Source: Dinochytrium kinnereticum (lineage: Eukaryota; Chytridiomycota; Chytridiomycetes; Chytridiales; Chytridiaceae). From it: a stretch of DNA of 64,000 nt. Position 1 is the first letter of the stretch; each line of letters starts with the position of its first letter. Positions 33,003 to 44,402 of this stretch are shown here, in pieces. The stretch lies in NCBI GenBank assembly GCA_027604005.1, contig JADGJT010000032.1, forward strand, positions 1 to 64,000, in the 5' to 3' direction. The position numbers and the translations under genes were made by a program. Under the pieces are notes generated by a model. That model was not told the origin of the DNA. It searched no databases and saw only the letters and a program-made list of their open reading frames with translations.

Positions 33003-34822
33003 CTGAGAGAAGGACGATATCGGTAAGCGATGGACGGATCGATCGGCCTTATAAAAGTGCGCCGGGGTGGTGGGGGGTGAGTTACGTTAAGGGCGTGAGA
33101 AGGGAAAGGACTACGTTTTAACGCCGAGAGGAGGGGAGGTGGAATGCCTATCGGGGATGCGAGTGGAAAGAAGGAAAGCAGGGGAAAAGCAGCCCACCTC
33201 GTTTCGTCCCGTGCGCAGAAGAGGAGTCACAGACGGCAGCAGCAGCCAGTGACGAAAGGGGGGTCCAGGCACGAAGGAGGGAGGGGTTCGATGCAGTTTC
33301 TCACCAGTTTGTTCGTTCAGCAATGCGTTGTTAAGGGTGACGGGGTCGCCTGCTTCCTTCCTTCCTTCCTTCGGACGGACAGACAGGACGGAAGGGGTTC
33401 AACGGCTGGCTGCTGCTGTTGTTGACCTGTTTTCACCTGCGTTTCCACCGACTGCAGCGGGCGTTCAAGTGCGACGAGCACTTGGTGGAAACACCGGGTA
33501 TGTACCTACCCACAGACAGGTAGCTACCCTCTGTCCGCAGTAGCTACCTCACACTCACGGTGACTCAACGTTTATACTGTTTGTGCCATCTCAGGCAACA
33601 TCCCCTGCCATGCCACAGGGTCCCTCCCTCAGCAGTCTCGGACACCCCTCCCTCACCCCGCTCACGCCCCTCAACGCGCACTCTGAGTCGGACGCGTTTT
33701 CATTCGCCTCGGAGGATTCACATTCACTCGGATCGCTCTCCCCAATCAGCCGTCGCCTTTCCCCACTCACTCCATCTTGCTGTGTGGGACTCGGCAACTT
33801 TAACCTGTGTTGTGGTGTGTGTTGGTTGAAGGGTGAAGAAGCCTGATGCTTTATGCTGGATTGGCGTTGACACCAGAATGTCGCTGGTGGGTTTGAGAAC
33901 GCAACGTAAAGTCGCTCCTCACATCGCATTGCCTTCTGCAAATAATGGACGTGTGCAGCAGCGATCCACACGCGCACTCGATGCTATCAACTTATCTGCC
34001 TTTGTGTCCGGCGAGCTGTACTTGATATTACTGCGTCGGTCTTCAAAAAGGAAAGGTTGCGCAAGAAGGCGTGCATCTATTAAACGGTAGCTTTGGAGAT
34101 GAGAGTTGGGCTGAATGAATAAAACTAGAAGTGAACTCCTTATTACACTCGTTGAACGCACTCTTTACTCGACAGGCAGGCCGATCAGAGTGAAAACACC
34201 ACAATAATAATAATAATAATGCCAAAAGGTTCAAGCAATGAATTCCAACACAAAAACCAACTAATACACGCGTCTTTCATCGTTAGCACCACTCAGAACT
34301 GTCACTCGTCCCCGCCATCTTTTGCTCTTCGCATACTGAACCCACCGCGTGTCGAGTGGGAATTCCAACAAACAGTTGGAGCGTTTTGGCGAATCGCGAA
34401 ACGTAAACGTCCTTTCTTCCTGTCTTACTTACAACTGCAAGGCGCAAACAAAAACAATAATAGAGAATGGGATCTCATGTGGTTTACTTTTTTCCAAAAA
34501 AACGAAGATAAATATATGTCTATGAAAGAATTCGTGCCCATGACTGTCTGGGAAGCGGGTAGGAGCCCTGAGGATACGCGGCGACGTTAAGGCATGCATT
34601 CATATCTGCAGTTTACAACTGCGTGCGTCCTTCAGTTTTTCGATTACGCAGCAGTAGCAGCAGCAAAACTCCAACGCCAGAAATAAAGAAAAAAAAAGAA
34701 AAAAAAAGAGGAAGATCTATAACATCAATTGGGAGATAATGAACGGAAAGAAAAGTAATAAGAGCAGAGGAAAAAAATGAAGAACCGAAAAAATACGAAC
34801 AAGGAAATATCAAACTAAAACA
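33003..34822. other. Intergenic, no confident gene
   Basis: About 1.8 kb between the SUR2 start and the Ser/Pro-rich gene. It contains short CCTT and GGAC tracts near 33355-33385, a (AAT)n tract near 34204-34220, and A-rich 3' UTR-like sequence from 34680. A frame from the ATG at 33610 to 33846 (MPQGPSLSSLGHPSLTPLTP) has no homology I recognise and a cysteine-rich end unlike a normal terminus; possible small gene, not called. Confidence 0.4.
34204..34220. repeat. AAT trinucleotide tract
   Basis: Short (AAT)n run of about 5-6 units in the intergenic region. Simple repeat, no function inferred. Confidence 0.75.
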
Positions 34823-37171
34823 TTAAAAAAAAAACAAACAAAAAAAAACAACAAAGTGCCGCCGCGACCGCCAAAAAACCAGAAACAAACTAGCAGCCCC
34901 AGAAACAGCTCCAACGATCCCGGCCCCCTCCCCTCTCCCCCCCCCAGCCTCCCCAAACGGCCTCCCAAGTCCACCCGCATCAACAGCCCGCCCCCCACTC
35001 TTCTTCACCACACCATTCAAAACCGTCAATGAGGACGACCCACCACCACCACCAGCACCACCAGCAACAGCAGGCGGGGCCGTCGCAAACAGATTCGCCA
35101 ACGTCGTCGCAGTGGTGGCGGCAGTTGTTGCCGTCGTGATGGATGTCGTCGGCGGCGCAACACCAGACGACACCGTGGCCCCACCCACAACCTCAACACC
35201 AACCCCCAACCCTCTAGCAACCCAAACAACAACCGCATGTCTCCACCCCCCACCCCTCTCCCGAACCCACCCAAGAAACCTCTCCAATCCACCCCCCCTC
35301 CCCCCCAACGCCCTCAAAACCCTCTCAGCCTCCCCAGGATTCCTGACAGCCACCGCAAGAGCCACAACCAGCCCATACAAGACCAACTGTCTCACGCGCG
35401 CCAAAACCCCGTACAAACGAGCAGGAGGAGGCGGCGGCGTCGCTCCGTGTCGGTTTTGCCAAAACGAGGCATGGGGGGATTTATCGATTCCACCTACGTC
35501 ACCACGACCAAATCCCCCCGTCGGCCCAAGTCGTCTCACAATGCGAGGTGGCGGGGAATAAACCTCCTCCTCGGAGGATCCCAACACCCTTTTTGGGGGT
35601 CGACCACTCAGTGAAGGGGTTGCGAGACGGCGTGGGTGACGAGGAGAGGTTGGGTTGTAGGACGATGAGGAGGAGGTGCGGTTTAAGCGGGAGAAGGAGG
35701 AGGATGTGGGGATGGCGGGGGGAAGAGGGGGGAAGGTGTCGGAGCGAGGGTGGTGGAGGGATTCGAGAGAGTAGTAGCGAGGCGCTGTGGTTGAGGGGTG
35801 GCGTGGGTGAGAGCGGGAGGGGTAGTGAGAGAATTCGGTGAGTGTGGAGGAGGTGGTGGAGGTTGCGGTTGATCTGGATGGATAAGCAAGTTCGTTAATT
35901 ATCATACTGCTTTGACGCAAAAGAGAAGTGAAGGATCAGGGGGAAGGAATTTAAAAGAAAAACAACACTGAAAAACAACTTGAGAGGTATCGAAACCAAA
36001 AGCAACTAAATAAAGAACCGAACCAAGTACTAAAAAAACAACAAAAAACCAACCTCGTCCCCCTAGCAATCCCCCACCCCTCAATCTCCTCACCCCTCCC
36101 TCTCCTCCCACCCCTATCCCTCGCCCCATCCTCCACCTCTCCCCTACCCGCCGGCGGAAAGGCAACCAAAACCGGCACAACCTTTTCCCCATTCCCCAAA
36201 ACAAGCCACCCCTGATCTCCCTCCGGAAACCCCGTCGAAGCAGTCTGCCAGGACCGTCGCTTGATCCGCCGAGACGTCGAGGCCGATGAGGAGGTAGAGG
36301 TCGGGGACGGCGAGGATGCAGAAAGGTGGAGGTGTGCGTGTTGTGGTGGGGGTGTCGATGGGATGAAGGAGGGCGGTTGAGGTTGATAAGGATCATACCG
36401 CCATCGTTCGTCCCATTCCTGAGTTGCCGTGAAGGATTCGTACCCTTCCAGGTCACCTCTAATGGACTCTGAATAAGGGTAACGACCTTCATACCGATAC
36501 CGCGATTCACCACCGTGGTTTCTCAGCTGCTCCAAGCTCCTTCGCTCATGCAGGGCATGGTTCCAACTCTCTCGCGACGAAGGCCGAGCCCCCCTCAACC
36601 CATGTCGAGGATCCTCCCCCCCTCCACCACGTCTCTCCAAGGAAGACGCCACAGAGCTCCCAGATCGATCATCCCCTCTCGTCCACCCCTCACCCCCCGC
36701 ACCAAGAAGAGGAGCCCCGCCAGGCGCAGCAGAAGGAGGTCGAGACGACAACGACCCAGCCGACGGATTTCTCTCCAAGGATGATCCAGACCGATCGTCC
36801 CCCCTCCTCTCACTAGCCCGGCTCTCGTTCCTCCTTGTAGACTCACCAGCATCACCTCGTCCCTCTGCATTGTTTCTCCGCTCCAAAGACCCGATGGACC
36901 CGATGGACCGATCACGTCCTTCATCGCCACCGCCTCGCCACATTCCATCCGCATCGCCCGGCCATCCAACTCTATCGGAAGCAGAGCTGTACTCCTCTAG
37001 CGCATCGTGAAAATCGGAGCGTGGGTCATCGAGTGGCGTCGAGTGAGGGGGTGGCGTTGATGCCGGGGATATGGTTGACGGAGACCGAGAGGTGGGGGGT
37101 GGGGGCTCTCGCTTCTTAAAAAACCAAGAGGAGGAAGAGGAAGACGACGGCGGCGGCGGTGGAGAAGCCAT
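34823..37171 (-). CDS. Ser/Pro/Arg-rich protein with hydrophobic C-terminal segments, unknown
   Basis: Exons 37171-36054 and 35906-34823 join in phase to 733 codons plus stop (GTTGGT..CAG intron; donor slightly weak). The first 500 residues are low complexity, rich in Ser, Pro and Arg (WFFKKREPPPP, SLERRN, DDRSGSS repeats), likely disordered and phosphorylated. The C-terminal third has hydrophobic stretches: ARLYGVLARVRQLVLYGLVVALAVAVR, then HAVVVWVARGLGVGVEVVGG, a Thr/Ala-rich linker, and IVGAVSGAASLFLVFW near the end. This may be a membrane-anchored scaffold at ER or nuclear envelope. No family recognised. An extra intron near the C-terminus cannot be excluded. Confidence 0.6.
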
Positions 37172-37740
37172 ATAAGACGGTTGAGGCTCTCGTCTTGTTT
37201 TTTCGTTCAAACGGCAGCGAGCAGTAGCAGCAGTGAAAGGGTCGGTCGGTCGGTCCGTCAGTCAGTCAGTCTCGCCTCCAACTCTCTCGCGACGGAAGGT
37301 TGGCAGCAGCAGGGCGATGCGAGGCAACGTCGACAGCGTCGGAAGGTCAGCCGGAAGGGATTCTCGCTCGCTCGTGACCTTTCCGCCAGTTGCCGCCGTC
37401 CGTCCGTCCAAAAGCCAAACCGTTTCAAACCACCACCGCGAAAATTCGCACCCCAACACCCTCACGCTGAAATCCCAGCGAACATCAGCCTCTGCACCAA
37501 TCATGTGCTGTTGCTGCAGTAATATCCCGCGGAATATCTTTGTGCGCAGGGGAGTTTCCCCCTGGCTTTGGGGGGGGCGAGGCGACCACCAAACAGCCCA
37601 TCAACGCGTCGCTTAGCCGTCGCCTCCACCTTGGCCCTCACCCGTCAACGCCAAAACACGCGTCGCTCACCCCCGTCTCGCACGCGCCCTAGCCAACAAC
37701 CCTTCCCTCATCGCCCCCTGTCCAAGAACAAAAAAAAAAA
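37172..37740. other. Divergent promoter region
   Basis: About 570 bp, GC-rich, between the Ser/Pro-rich gene (minus) and the DUF3293 gene (plus), with GGTC/GTCA short repeats near 37240-37270. No gene seen. Confidence 0.5.
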
Positions 37741-38433
37741 ATGTCCCGCTCCTCAACCCCCCACCTCCTCCTCACCATCACCGTCGCCATTACAGCCGCC
37801 ACGCTCCTTCACTTCCCCCAAATGGCGTCCCTCAAAGCCCGTCTCCTCACCTTCCTTCGTCTGCGCGCACAAAAAACCCCTGAGGCTCTGACGGACCAGT
37901 GGACAGGCTACTTTGAGGCATGGTACCTCCATCAAAACCTCAAAGCAAACCCATCACCCCCTCCACCTCCCTCCTCCACCGCCATACCCCCCAACGCATC
38001 CATCTACATCGCACCCCACCCATCATCAGCAAATCGCCAACCCCTCCCCTCAACACTTCAATCTCTCCACCTCTACGGTCTAACAGCCTGGAACCCAAAG
38101 GGCATTCCAACATCCCCAAACGAAAACCACTCCTCCCAAACCCGTCTCCAGCATCTCCTGATCTCATCGCCTCAAGTCACGGGGGTTTGGAGGGCTGTTG
38201 GATTCAACGCGGAAGGAGACGTTGAACATGGGTTCTTGGTGGGGTGTCGCGAGAGGTGGAAGGAGGGGATCGTGGAGGTTGGGAGGGAGTTTGGGCAGGG
38301 TGCTGTTTTTGAGTATAAGGGGGTTGGGGAAAGGTTGTGGAGGACGACTGTGCCAGTGCTTGTTGGGACTGAGGAGGAGACGGTGGAGGTTGGGGTTGGG
38401 GTTGAGGGGCCGAGGTTTTTGGGAGGGCAATGA
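37741..38433 (+). CDS. DUF3293 domain protein with N-terminal membrane anchor
   Basis: Single exon of 230 codons. N-terminal hydrophobic helix (HLLLTITVAITAATLLHF), then a DUF3293-like domain: LYGLTAWNPKG, an Asn-rich NENHSSQTRLQHLL, EHGFLVG, and REFGQGAVFEYKG. DUF3293 proteins are small, widespread in bacteria and fungi, of unknown function. The exon shows the clearest composition switch in the window: bases 37921-37980 have 31 C and 3 G; 38281-38340 have 2 C and 31 G. Confidence 0.75.
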   Translation: MSRSSTPHLLLTITVAITAATLLHFPQMASLKARLLTFLRLRAQKTPEALTDQWTGYFEAWYLHQNLKANPSPPPPPSSTAIPPNASIYIAPHPSSANRQPLPSTLQSLHLYGLTAWNPKGIPTSPNENHSSQTRLQHLLISSPQVTGVWRAVGFNAEGDVEHGFLVGCRERWKEGIVEVGREFGQGAVFEYKGVGERLWRTTVPVLVGTEEETVEVGVGVEGPRFLGGQ

Positions 38434-38902
38434 GCTTTGGAGCGTTGAATATGTCGCTCTTTTGTTTGGAGAGTGAAGTGGTATTACTGCATAATGTTGG
38501 CTAGCGACCATACCGCTTTATGGTTTTTTTTTTTAACTTATCCTTTGTTTTCTGTCTCTTTTTTTTTTTATTTTTTTTTTTTTGTAGTGTACATGGTAAA
38601 AAAAAACCTCATGGGATCCTGGCGGCCCAGGGAAGAACATAATCCTTGCAACTATTGCAAGACCCAAAAGCATGTTTATGAAAAACAACCAAAGCTTGTG
38701 CCAATTGAGAAGTTAATACACAGTGTATAGAATACGTGACAAAAGTGAACAGGACGGATACGTTGCAAATGAATAAAAACTCGTCAAGAAGAATAAAAAA
38801 AAAGCCAACCCAAAGAACCAGAACCCCTATCCCCCCCCCAACAAAGGCAACAAGCCAAACAACAAGAAAAAGAGAAGAAAGAAAAACAAACAAACCACCA
38901 GC
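38434..38902. other. Convergent 3' region
   Basis: About 470 bp between the DUF3293 gene and the amino-acid transporter, both ending here. T-rich then A-rich, consistent with two facing 3' UTRs. Confidence 0.6.
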
Positions 38903-41900
38903 TCACTCTTCCCAACGACCCTCCCCCAAATCCCCAGCCCCCCACCCCCAAACATTATAAACAATATTCAACAGAGCCGTGGCCCCCGTAACCCCCAAAC
39001 AAACAACAGCAACCCACCAAGGCTTCACGCTGACCCACCCAGGAAGCGATCTAAAAGCCGCAGCCTCCCTCGCAGCCGCCACAAACCCCTCATGCAGCGG
39101 TGGCGACGACGCCCGGTTCGGAAAGGCTGAGTGCGGGGACCTCAACCGGCGTCTCGGTCGTGGCTCTGGAGTTGGGGATTGTAGGTGAACCGAGGGCATG
39201 GGGTGGTGGGAGGCGGGGGTGGTTGGGGTTGTGTTTATGGTGGGGACCGGGGAGATGGAGAGACCGAGAGGTGATTTCGGGGGATTCGAGACGGTGAGAC
39301 CATGAAAAGAGGTTGAGCCCATCACATTAGGAGACAAAAACATGGGAAGATCGTCCCGATCGTCGTCGAGAGGAGATGCAAACTGCTCGTGCATAGAAAC
39401 CCCAACATCAGGGGAAACCCAAACCCCCCGTGACGGTCTCATTTCTTCTTCATCACCCTCTTCCTCATTCATATCCGGAGACTCACAGAACGGTCTCACA
39501 ATGCTCCCCCCTCCCATACCCTCCTCAACAGGCGACGAAACATCGTCAACAGATGAGATCAAGAAAGTCGGAATAGTGAGCGGCTGAGGTCGTCTGGCTT
39601 GTGGGGTCGCAGGAGGAACCTGAAGGAAGGTCGTGGCAGGTGGTGAAGGCGATGCAGGGTAAGGCGAGGCATAATTCATCGAAGATCCATATCCATCCAT
39701 TCGGTCCGCGTTTGGTATGAGCGGACTTGACGAGTTAAGAGCAGCGCCATCCCTCCCACCCTCCCTCCCCCGAGATTCAGTCCTCCCTCTCGAAGCAGAA
39801 GACAACGACCGAACCCAAGACAAAGTCCTCCCCGGACTCCTCGACCTCGCGCGTGCCTCATCCGGAACCCCATGATCTCTAGCAGACGATTTAGAATGCG
39901 ACGAAAACAACGCATCCAAAAATCCATGTTGCTGCTGCACCTCCCCATCATCCACCCACCTCTCCCCCCGCCTCCGCCGACTCCGTCCCCTCGCGTTCTC
40001 CTCATCAACAGGAATGGCCAGGATCCTTCGAAGCAGATCCCGCTCCGCCTCAGGGTCAGGCACGTCCTCAAACAAGTAATGCTCCCTTTTAGGGTCAGCG
40101 TCAGCAAGCAAGGGGTTGATGGAAGGATCAACTGAAGCTGACAATCCATTCTGAACATGATGAGAGAACCGTCTGAAAGGCACTCCATCCCGCGCCATTA
40201 AAATCGTCGAAGGACGATGATTTAACTGCCGATGGCTTCCCGCAAGATCAGCAACAGGGTGCTCGGAGAACGAGGCAGCACGGGAACCATTCCTGACACT
40301 AGATTCGCCATAGGATGGCATGAAAAAGTTTGACACAGAGCTAAGCGCGGTTCGAATCGAAGGCGGTCGCAGTGAGAACGGGTCAAACCCGCCAGAAGAA
40401 ACGGACGGCGAGGCAGCTTGCTCCACGCCACTCGAGCTTCCAGGCACGGTCAAAAAAGGACCCGTGCCAGCTTGAGTAATAGCAGGGAACGTGTCCGAGA
40501 GAGGGGAGACCACACCTCCTTTTGCGGTCAACCAATCAGGAGGAACGGATGTCGGGTTGATGTCTTTACCGTCGGCAATAATTCCGTAAGGTAGTGGAGA
40601 TGGAGGAGGAGAGCGTGTGGAGGAGGGGCTTCGACATGACGTTATCTCTGGGATGCGACTTTCATGGTCATAGAGGTCTTGCTCGTTTAAATGGTTATGG
40701 ATAGCAGTAGATGAAGCGTGAATAATCCTAAGCAGCTTTCGTTGTTTTTCCGACAACACTATTACATCCGATCAGTTTCAAATTAAGTATCAAAATTTTA
40801 AAAAAAAGAAACCCCTCACCCCTCCTCTCATTATAACCTCTCCGAAACTGCGCAGCCCTTAGGTAAATGCATAAAGGAACGATAAAATTGGCGGTGGACA
40901 CAAATATGAGCGAGGACCAAACATTAACGCGAAGCAGCCAAGCCCCTGTCTGAAACGGCAGACTAACGATCCAAGGCAGAACGTAGCAAAGGCCAAGAGC
41001 AACATCTGGATACAAAAAGATCAGACTCTTTCGGGGGGAAAAACAGCAACAAAAAAGCCATGAAACCCAACTCACATCGATTCACCTCTAAATTCTGCAC
41101 AACATTCATATGCGAGATAAGCACCATCACCGGAATACCCGTCATAAGAACCAGCATAGAAAACAGGTAGCCAAAGCATTTGTTGACCATATTTCTGCTG
41201 GCCATGACGGTGAGAAGGTTGGCATTATCAGGGATAGTGAACGCGAATGCAGGGATGAGGCCGGTTATAATATAAGAAGCGCAAGCGACGCCCGTGGAGG
41301 TCCAAAGAGTTTTCTGGACATTTACGTTTGGCCGCTTGCAGTTTACCCAGGCGGGGACGGTTTGAACAAAGGCATAGTTAAGCATTACGACACCTATAAG
41401 TCCTGCATATCTGTGGAGACAAGCTTAGCATTGCGGGAACTACAAGGACAGAGTGGAGAGATGTAGAGTAATCAGGAAAGAGCGAAGAATAGCCTCGAGT
41501 AGGGAAAGGGGAAGAAAATTACTAACCCACTTGGAGGTCCAAGAACAGGCACGCGATCAGCCTCAAACCCTTCAACAGCCGATGCCGCTATCCACTGCAC
41601 AAAAATGCAGAGCGTAATAACAAATGAAACTGGCAAAACCCATAAGGTTTAAGTTATGTTGCAACCAAAAACACGCAGAGGCGAAAAATAAATAAATAAA
41701 TAAACAGGAGAGTGAACACGCACCTATCTGAACCCAAATATAATCTGCAAGAGGGAAGACGCACATGGGAACCACAAACGCCATCACAGCCTGAACAAAA
41801 AGAACGTTAAGAAACAAGTCGAAGGTCGATTTACGAAAGGATACTAAGAAAGATGTCTCACTCACAAGGTATCCAAAAGAAAATAGAATATGGCTTTAAT

Positions 41901-43070
41901 ATTAAAAGGATTCAGTACAAAAGCCGCGGTGAGGTCAAACGAAAAAGAAGAAGAGAGAGAAAAAAAGGAAAAGCGGACAAATCAAAAACTCACGTATCCC
42001 CAAACGGCGACAAAGACACTTGTCGCTCCTCCACACAAATCCAGGAGAATCCACCGTCCAAACCCACAGCACAGGTCCGTCCAAACACGTCGATAAGAAG
42101 ATTATCAAGAGTCTGATGATCGTAAAAGACAGATAGATCATTAAACCTGGACGTGAAAAGAGAATGTATAAGAAAACAACACGATACCTGAGAAGACTGA
42201 ATGATCGATGCAATCGCATTACTCTGCAGCGCGCCAAACAAGCAAAGCTGCCCCGCAATATGTGCGAAAGGTCCAAAGTAAAAGTTGATCAAGGTTCCAA
42301 ACTCGACCGTCCCCTAGTCATATCAGTAAAACAGAAACGTCTTTCCAAACGAGTGTAAGGAATCCAACCTGAAAGTACTTGTTTCCAGGAATCGCCTGCA
42401 TGGCCTCGACAATGAATAACGCACTCAGCGTGGAGATGACCATGTAGATCATGAAAAAGAGGGAAGTGACCAACCAGCCCGTCTGCAAGCAAGGTTTTCA
42501 GATCAGAAATAGTTTGAGGTTAACATCCAAGGAGCATGAAGCCGTCAACACATACCTGCTGGTACGTTTGCGATGTCTGAGTCAATCCGATTCCGGACAT
42601 GTTATTGAAAAGAAGAGCGATGCCACCAATCTACAGAGTTCAGAAAACAATCAGAAACAATCGTTTGGATAAGAACGCATAAAATAAAAGAGGAGGGTAC
42701 GGACAACAGAACGACTTCCTCACCGGCGATATGGTCTTCCCCTTCAGGATCTGCAAACAGAACAAACAAAGGATTACCAACAGAGCATGCACCGTCCAGA
42801 ACGATGGACCAGAAGGTCAAAAAACAGCAGGGAGCCTTCCCAGCAACCCGCCATCGAGGCAGGTCACCACCGAATCATGAAAAGAAATGCGCTTAAGCAA
42901 GAAAGAAAACGCACATCAGCCAGCGAGTCCGAACGAGCAAGGCGGGGAGGCGATCCTGAGTTTCCCCCAGAAGACTCCTCAACAACTATCGACGCAGCTG
43001 TTCCTAAGGCTGGCGAGACATTCGATGGCCCAACGCCCCCAACACCGCAGCCGCCAGTGGCGTCGTCCAT
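38903..43070 (-). CDS. Amino-acid transporter (AAAP/SLC38-like) with very long C-terminal tail
   Basis: Twelve exons: 43070-42915, 42750-42724, 42630-42556, 42482-42369, 42313-42188, 42112-41994, 41893-41866, 41790-41724, 41629-41527, 41410-41076, 41005-40820, 40758-38903; total 3192 nt, 1063 residues, in phase. Exons 2-11 hold the transporter: GGIALLFNNMSGIG, a hallmark of the AAAP family in helix 1, then FMIYMVISTLSALFIVEAM, GQLCLFGALQSNAIAS, AVMAFVVPMCVFPLADYIW, YAGLIGVVMLNYAFVQTVP and YVLPWIVSLPFQTGAWL. The last exon adds about 617 residues, Ser/Pro/Arg-rich, ending in one more hydrophobic helix (WWVAVVCLGVTGATALLNIVYNVW). Such transporters move amino acids across plasma or vacuolar membranes; the tail is probably regulatory. 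Confidence 0.87.
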
Positions 43071-43281
43071 GCTCTGCGGGCCGTGCGAGAGGGAAAGGGA
43101 GACGACGATCGCAGGAGCGGGACCAAGGGAGAGGCAGACACCGGATGACGGATGACGGGACGGGGAAAGGGGGGACGGTGGGGCGGTGTCGTCGCTCGCA
43201 GCGTCGGTCAGTCGATGGGCTCAACCACAACTTTCAACTTTGAATAAAGAGCTTGCTTGTTTACACCTTGGGTTTCTACCC
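43071..43281. other. Short spacer
   Basis: About 210 bp between the cyclophilin stop and the transporter start, both on minus. GC-rich; must contain the transporter promoter. Confidence 0.4.
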
Positions 43282-44245
43282 TCACAGCACGCCGCACCCC
43301 CCGACCGTCACGGCCTCTGCCGGCGACTCGTCCCTGCTGCCCGCCGGCCTCGACGCGCCATTCAGCCGATCGAGCACGGCCGACGCGCCGTCAGCGACCC
43401 TCCCAAACACAACGTGCCTGCCCGCCAACGCGTCCACGCGCTCATCGCCCGCGTCGCCAAGCACCACAAAGAACTGCGACGTGTTGGCGTTCTTGCCCGA
43501 GTTGGCCATGCACAGCGACCCCCTCTCGGGGCGGATCTTGAGGCCAGGTTTCTCATCATTGAACTTGCCCCCGTAGATGGAGTCGCCTCCGCTGCCATCG
43601 CCGCGGGTCACGTCGCCCATCTGAGCGGCAAAGTCTCGAACGATGCGGTGAACCCGCGTGTGGAGGTAGTGGAGGGGTTTGGTCTTGGCTGTCTTGGACA
43701 TGCCTTTGCTGCCGTCGCAGAGGCGGAGGAAGTTTTCGGCGGTTTTGGGGACCTGGTCCGCAAAGACTTCTATCACCAGGCGGGAGGGTGGGGCTGCGGG
43801 GGGTGCATCTAGGCACATTGGTCCCTACTTGAACCCCGCGAGAGGGAAGAGAAAAGGAGATTGGGGGGTTACTTTTCAAGCTCTAGTCTCTTCAGCGCTC
43901 AATCCTCATCTCAAATCAATGGCCAAAGAAGGGGGGGATATGGGGGGGGGCAGGGGTAAGGAGAGAAAAGGAGAAAGAACTAAACGCTATCTCAACAGTG
44001 AATTCATGAAAAGGGAGAAGTGAGTCTCGCACCTGGCTGGTGAGGGTTGGATCGGCCTCATACCACGCAGCAAACACCTCCCTCCCAACCTCATCCAGAT
44101 CACAAGGCGCAACCCCAGGATCCAACCCAATCTCAGCGCCCCTCGTCCGAATCAGCATCTCGCATCTCGCATACGCATCCCTCTGCGCATTCAAGGCCTC
44201 GTCGCTGGCGAAGGTGAAGTCGAGGAAGGCCTTGGGGTTGGGCAT
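43282..44245 (-). CDS. Cyclophilin with an insertion after the first strand
   Basis: Two exons, 44245-44033 and 43824-43282, join in phase to 251 codons plus stop. The fold starts normally (MPNPKAFLDFTFAS), then about 70 extra residues (DEALNAQRDAYARCE, EVGREVFAAWYEADP) precede the second strand SRLVIEVFADQVPKTAENF. Catalytic-pocket positions: Arg of HRIV present, Phe and Gln kept (FAAQMGD), Met of the pocket is Ala, MANSGKNANTSQFF kept, and the drug-contact Trp is missing near ERVDALAGRHVVFG. Cyclophilins catalyse proline cis-trans isomerisation. The insertion could bind a partner. Starts 157 bp from the divergent Argonaute. Confidence 0.87.
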
Positions 44246-44402
44246 TTCTTTTTTGCGGGTGCAGAAATTCAACCCCAAGCGAGGGAGACAACCTGATGTG
44301 ATGGGACACCTGGGCAGGGGGGGCATCACGGACTCTGCGGCCAGCCGGCTATAAAAGCAAGGCGGGAGACTCAAAGTCCTCTCTCACCAACCGACGTAAG
44401 CG
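44246..44402. promoter_or_regulatory. Compact bidirectional promoter, cyclophilin / Argonaute
   Basis: Only 157 bp separate the two divergent start codons. It is the shortest divergent interval between confident start codons in this window. A TATA element lies inside it on the Argonaute side. Confidence 0.6.
44350..44356 (+). promoter_or_regulatory. TATA box of the Argonaute gene
   Basis: TATAAAA, 47-53 bp upstream of the ATG at 44403, in a GC-rich surround. Positional inference. Confidence 0.5.

Noticed and set aside
33591..33977. Minus-strand 128-codon frame
   Set aside because: No motif, and the stretch is antisense to a weak plus frame; neither is convincing.
40349..40358. GGTTCGAATC, like a tRNA T-loop
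   Set aside because: It lies inside the coding exon of the transporter and no cloverleaf arms were found around it.
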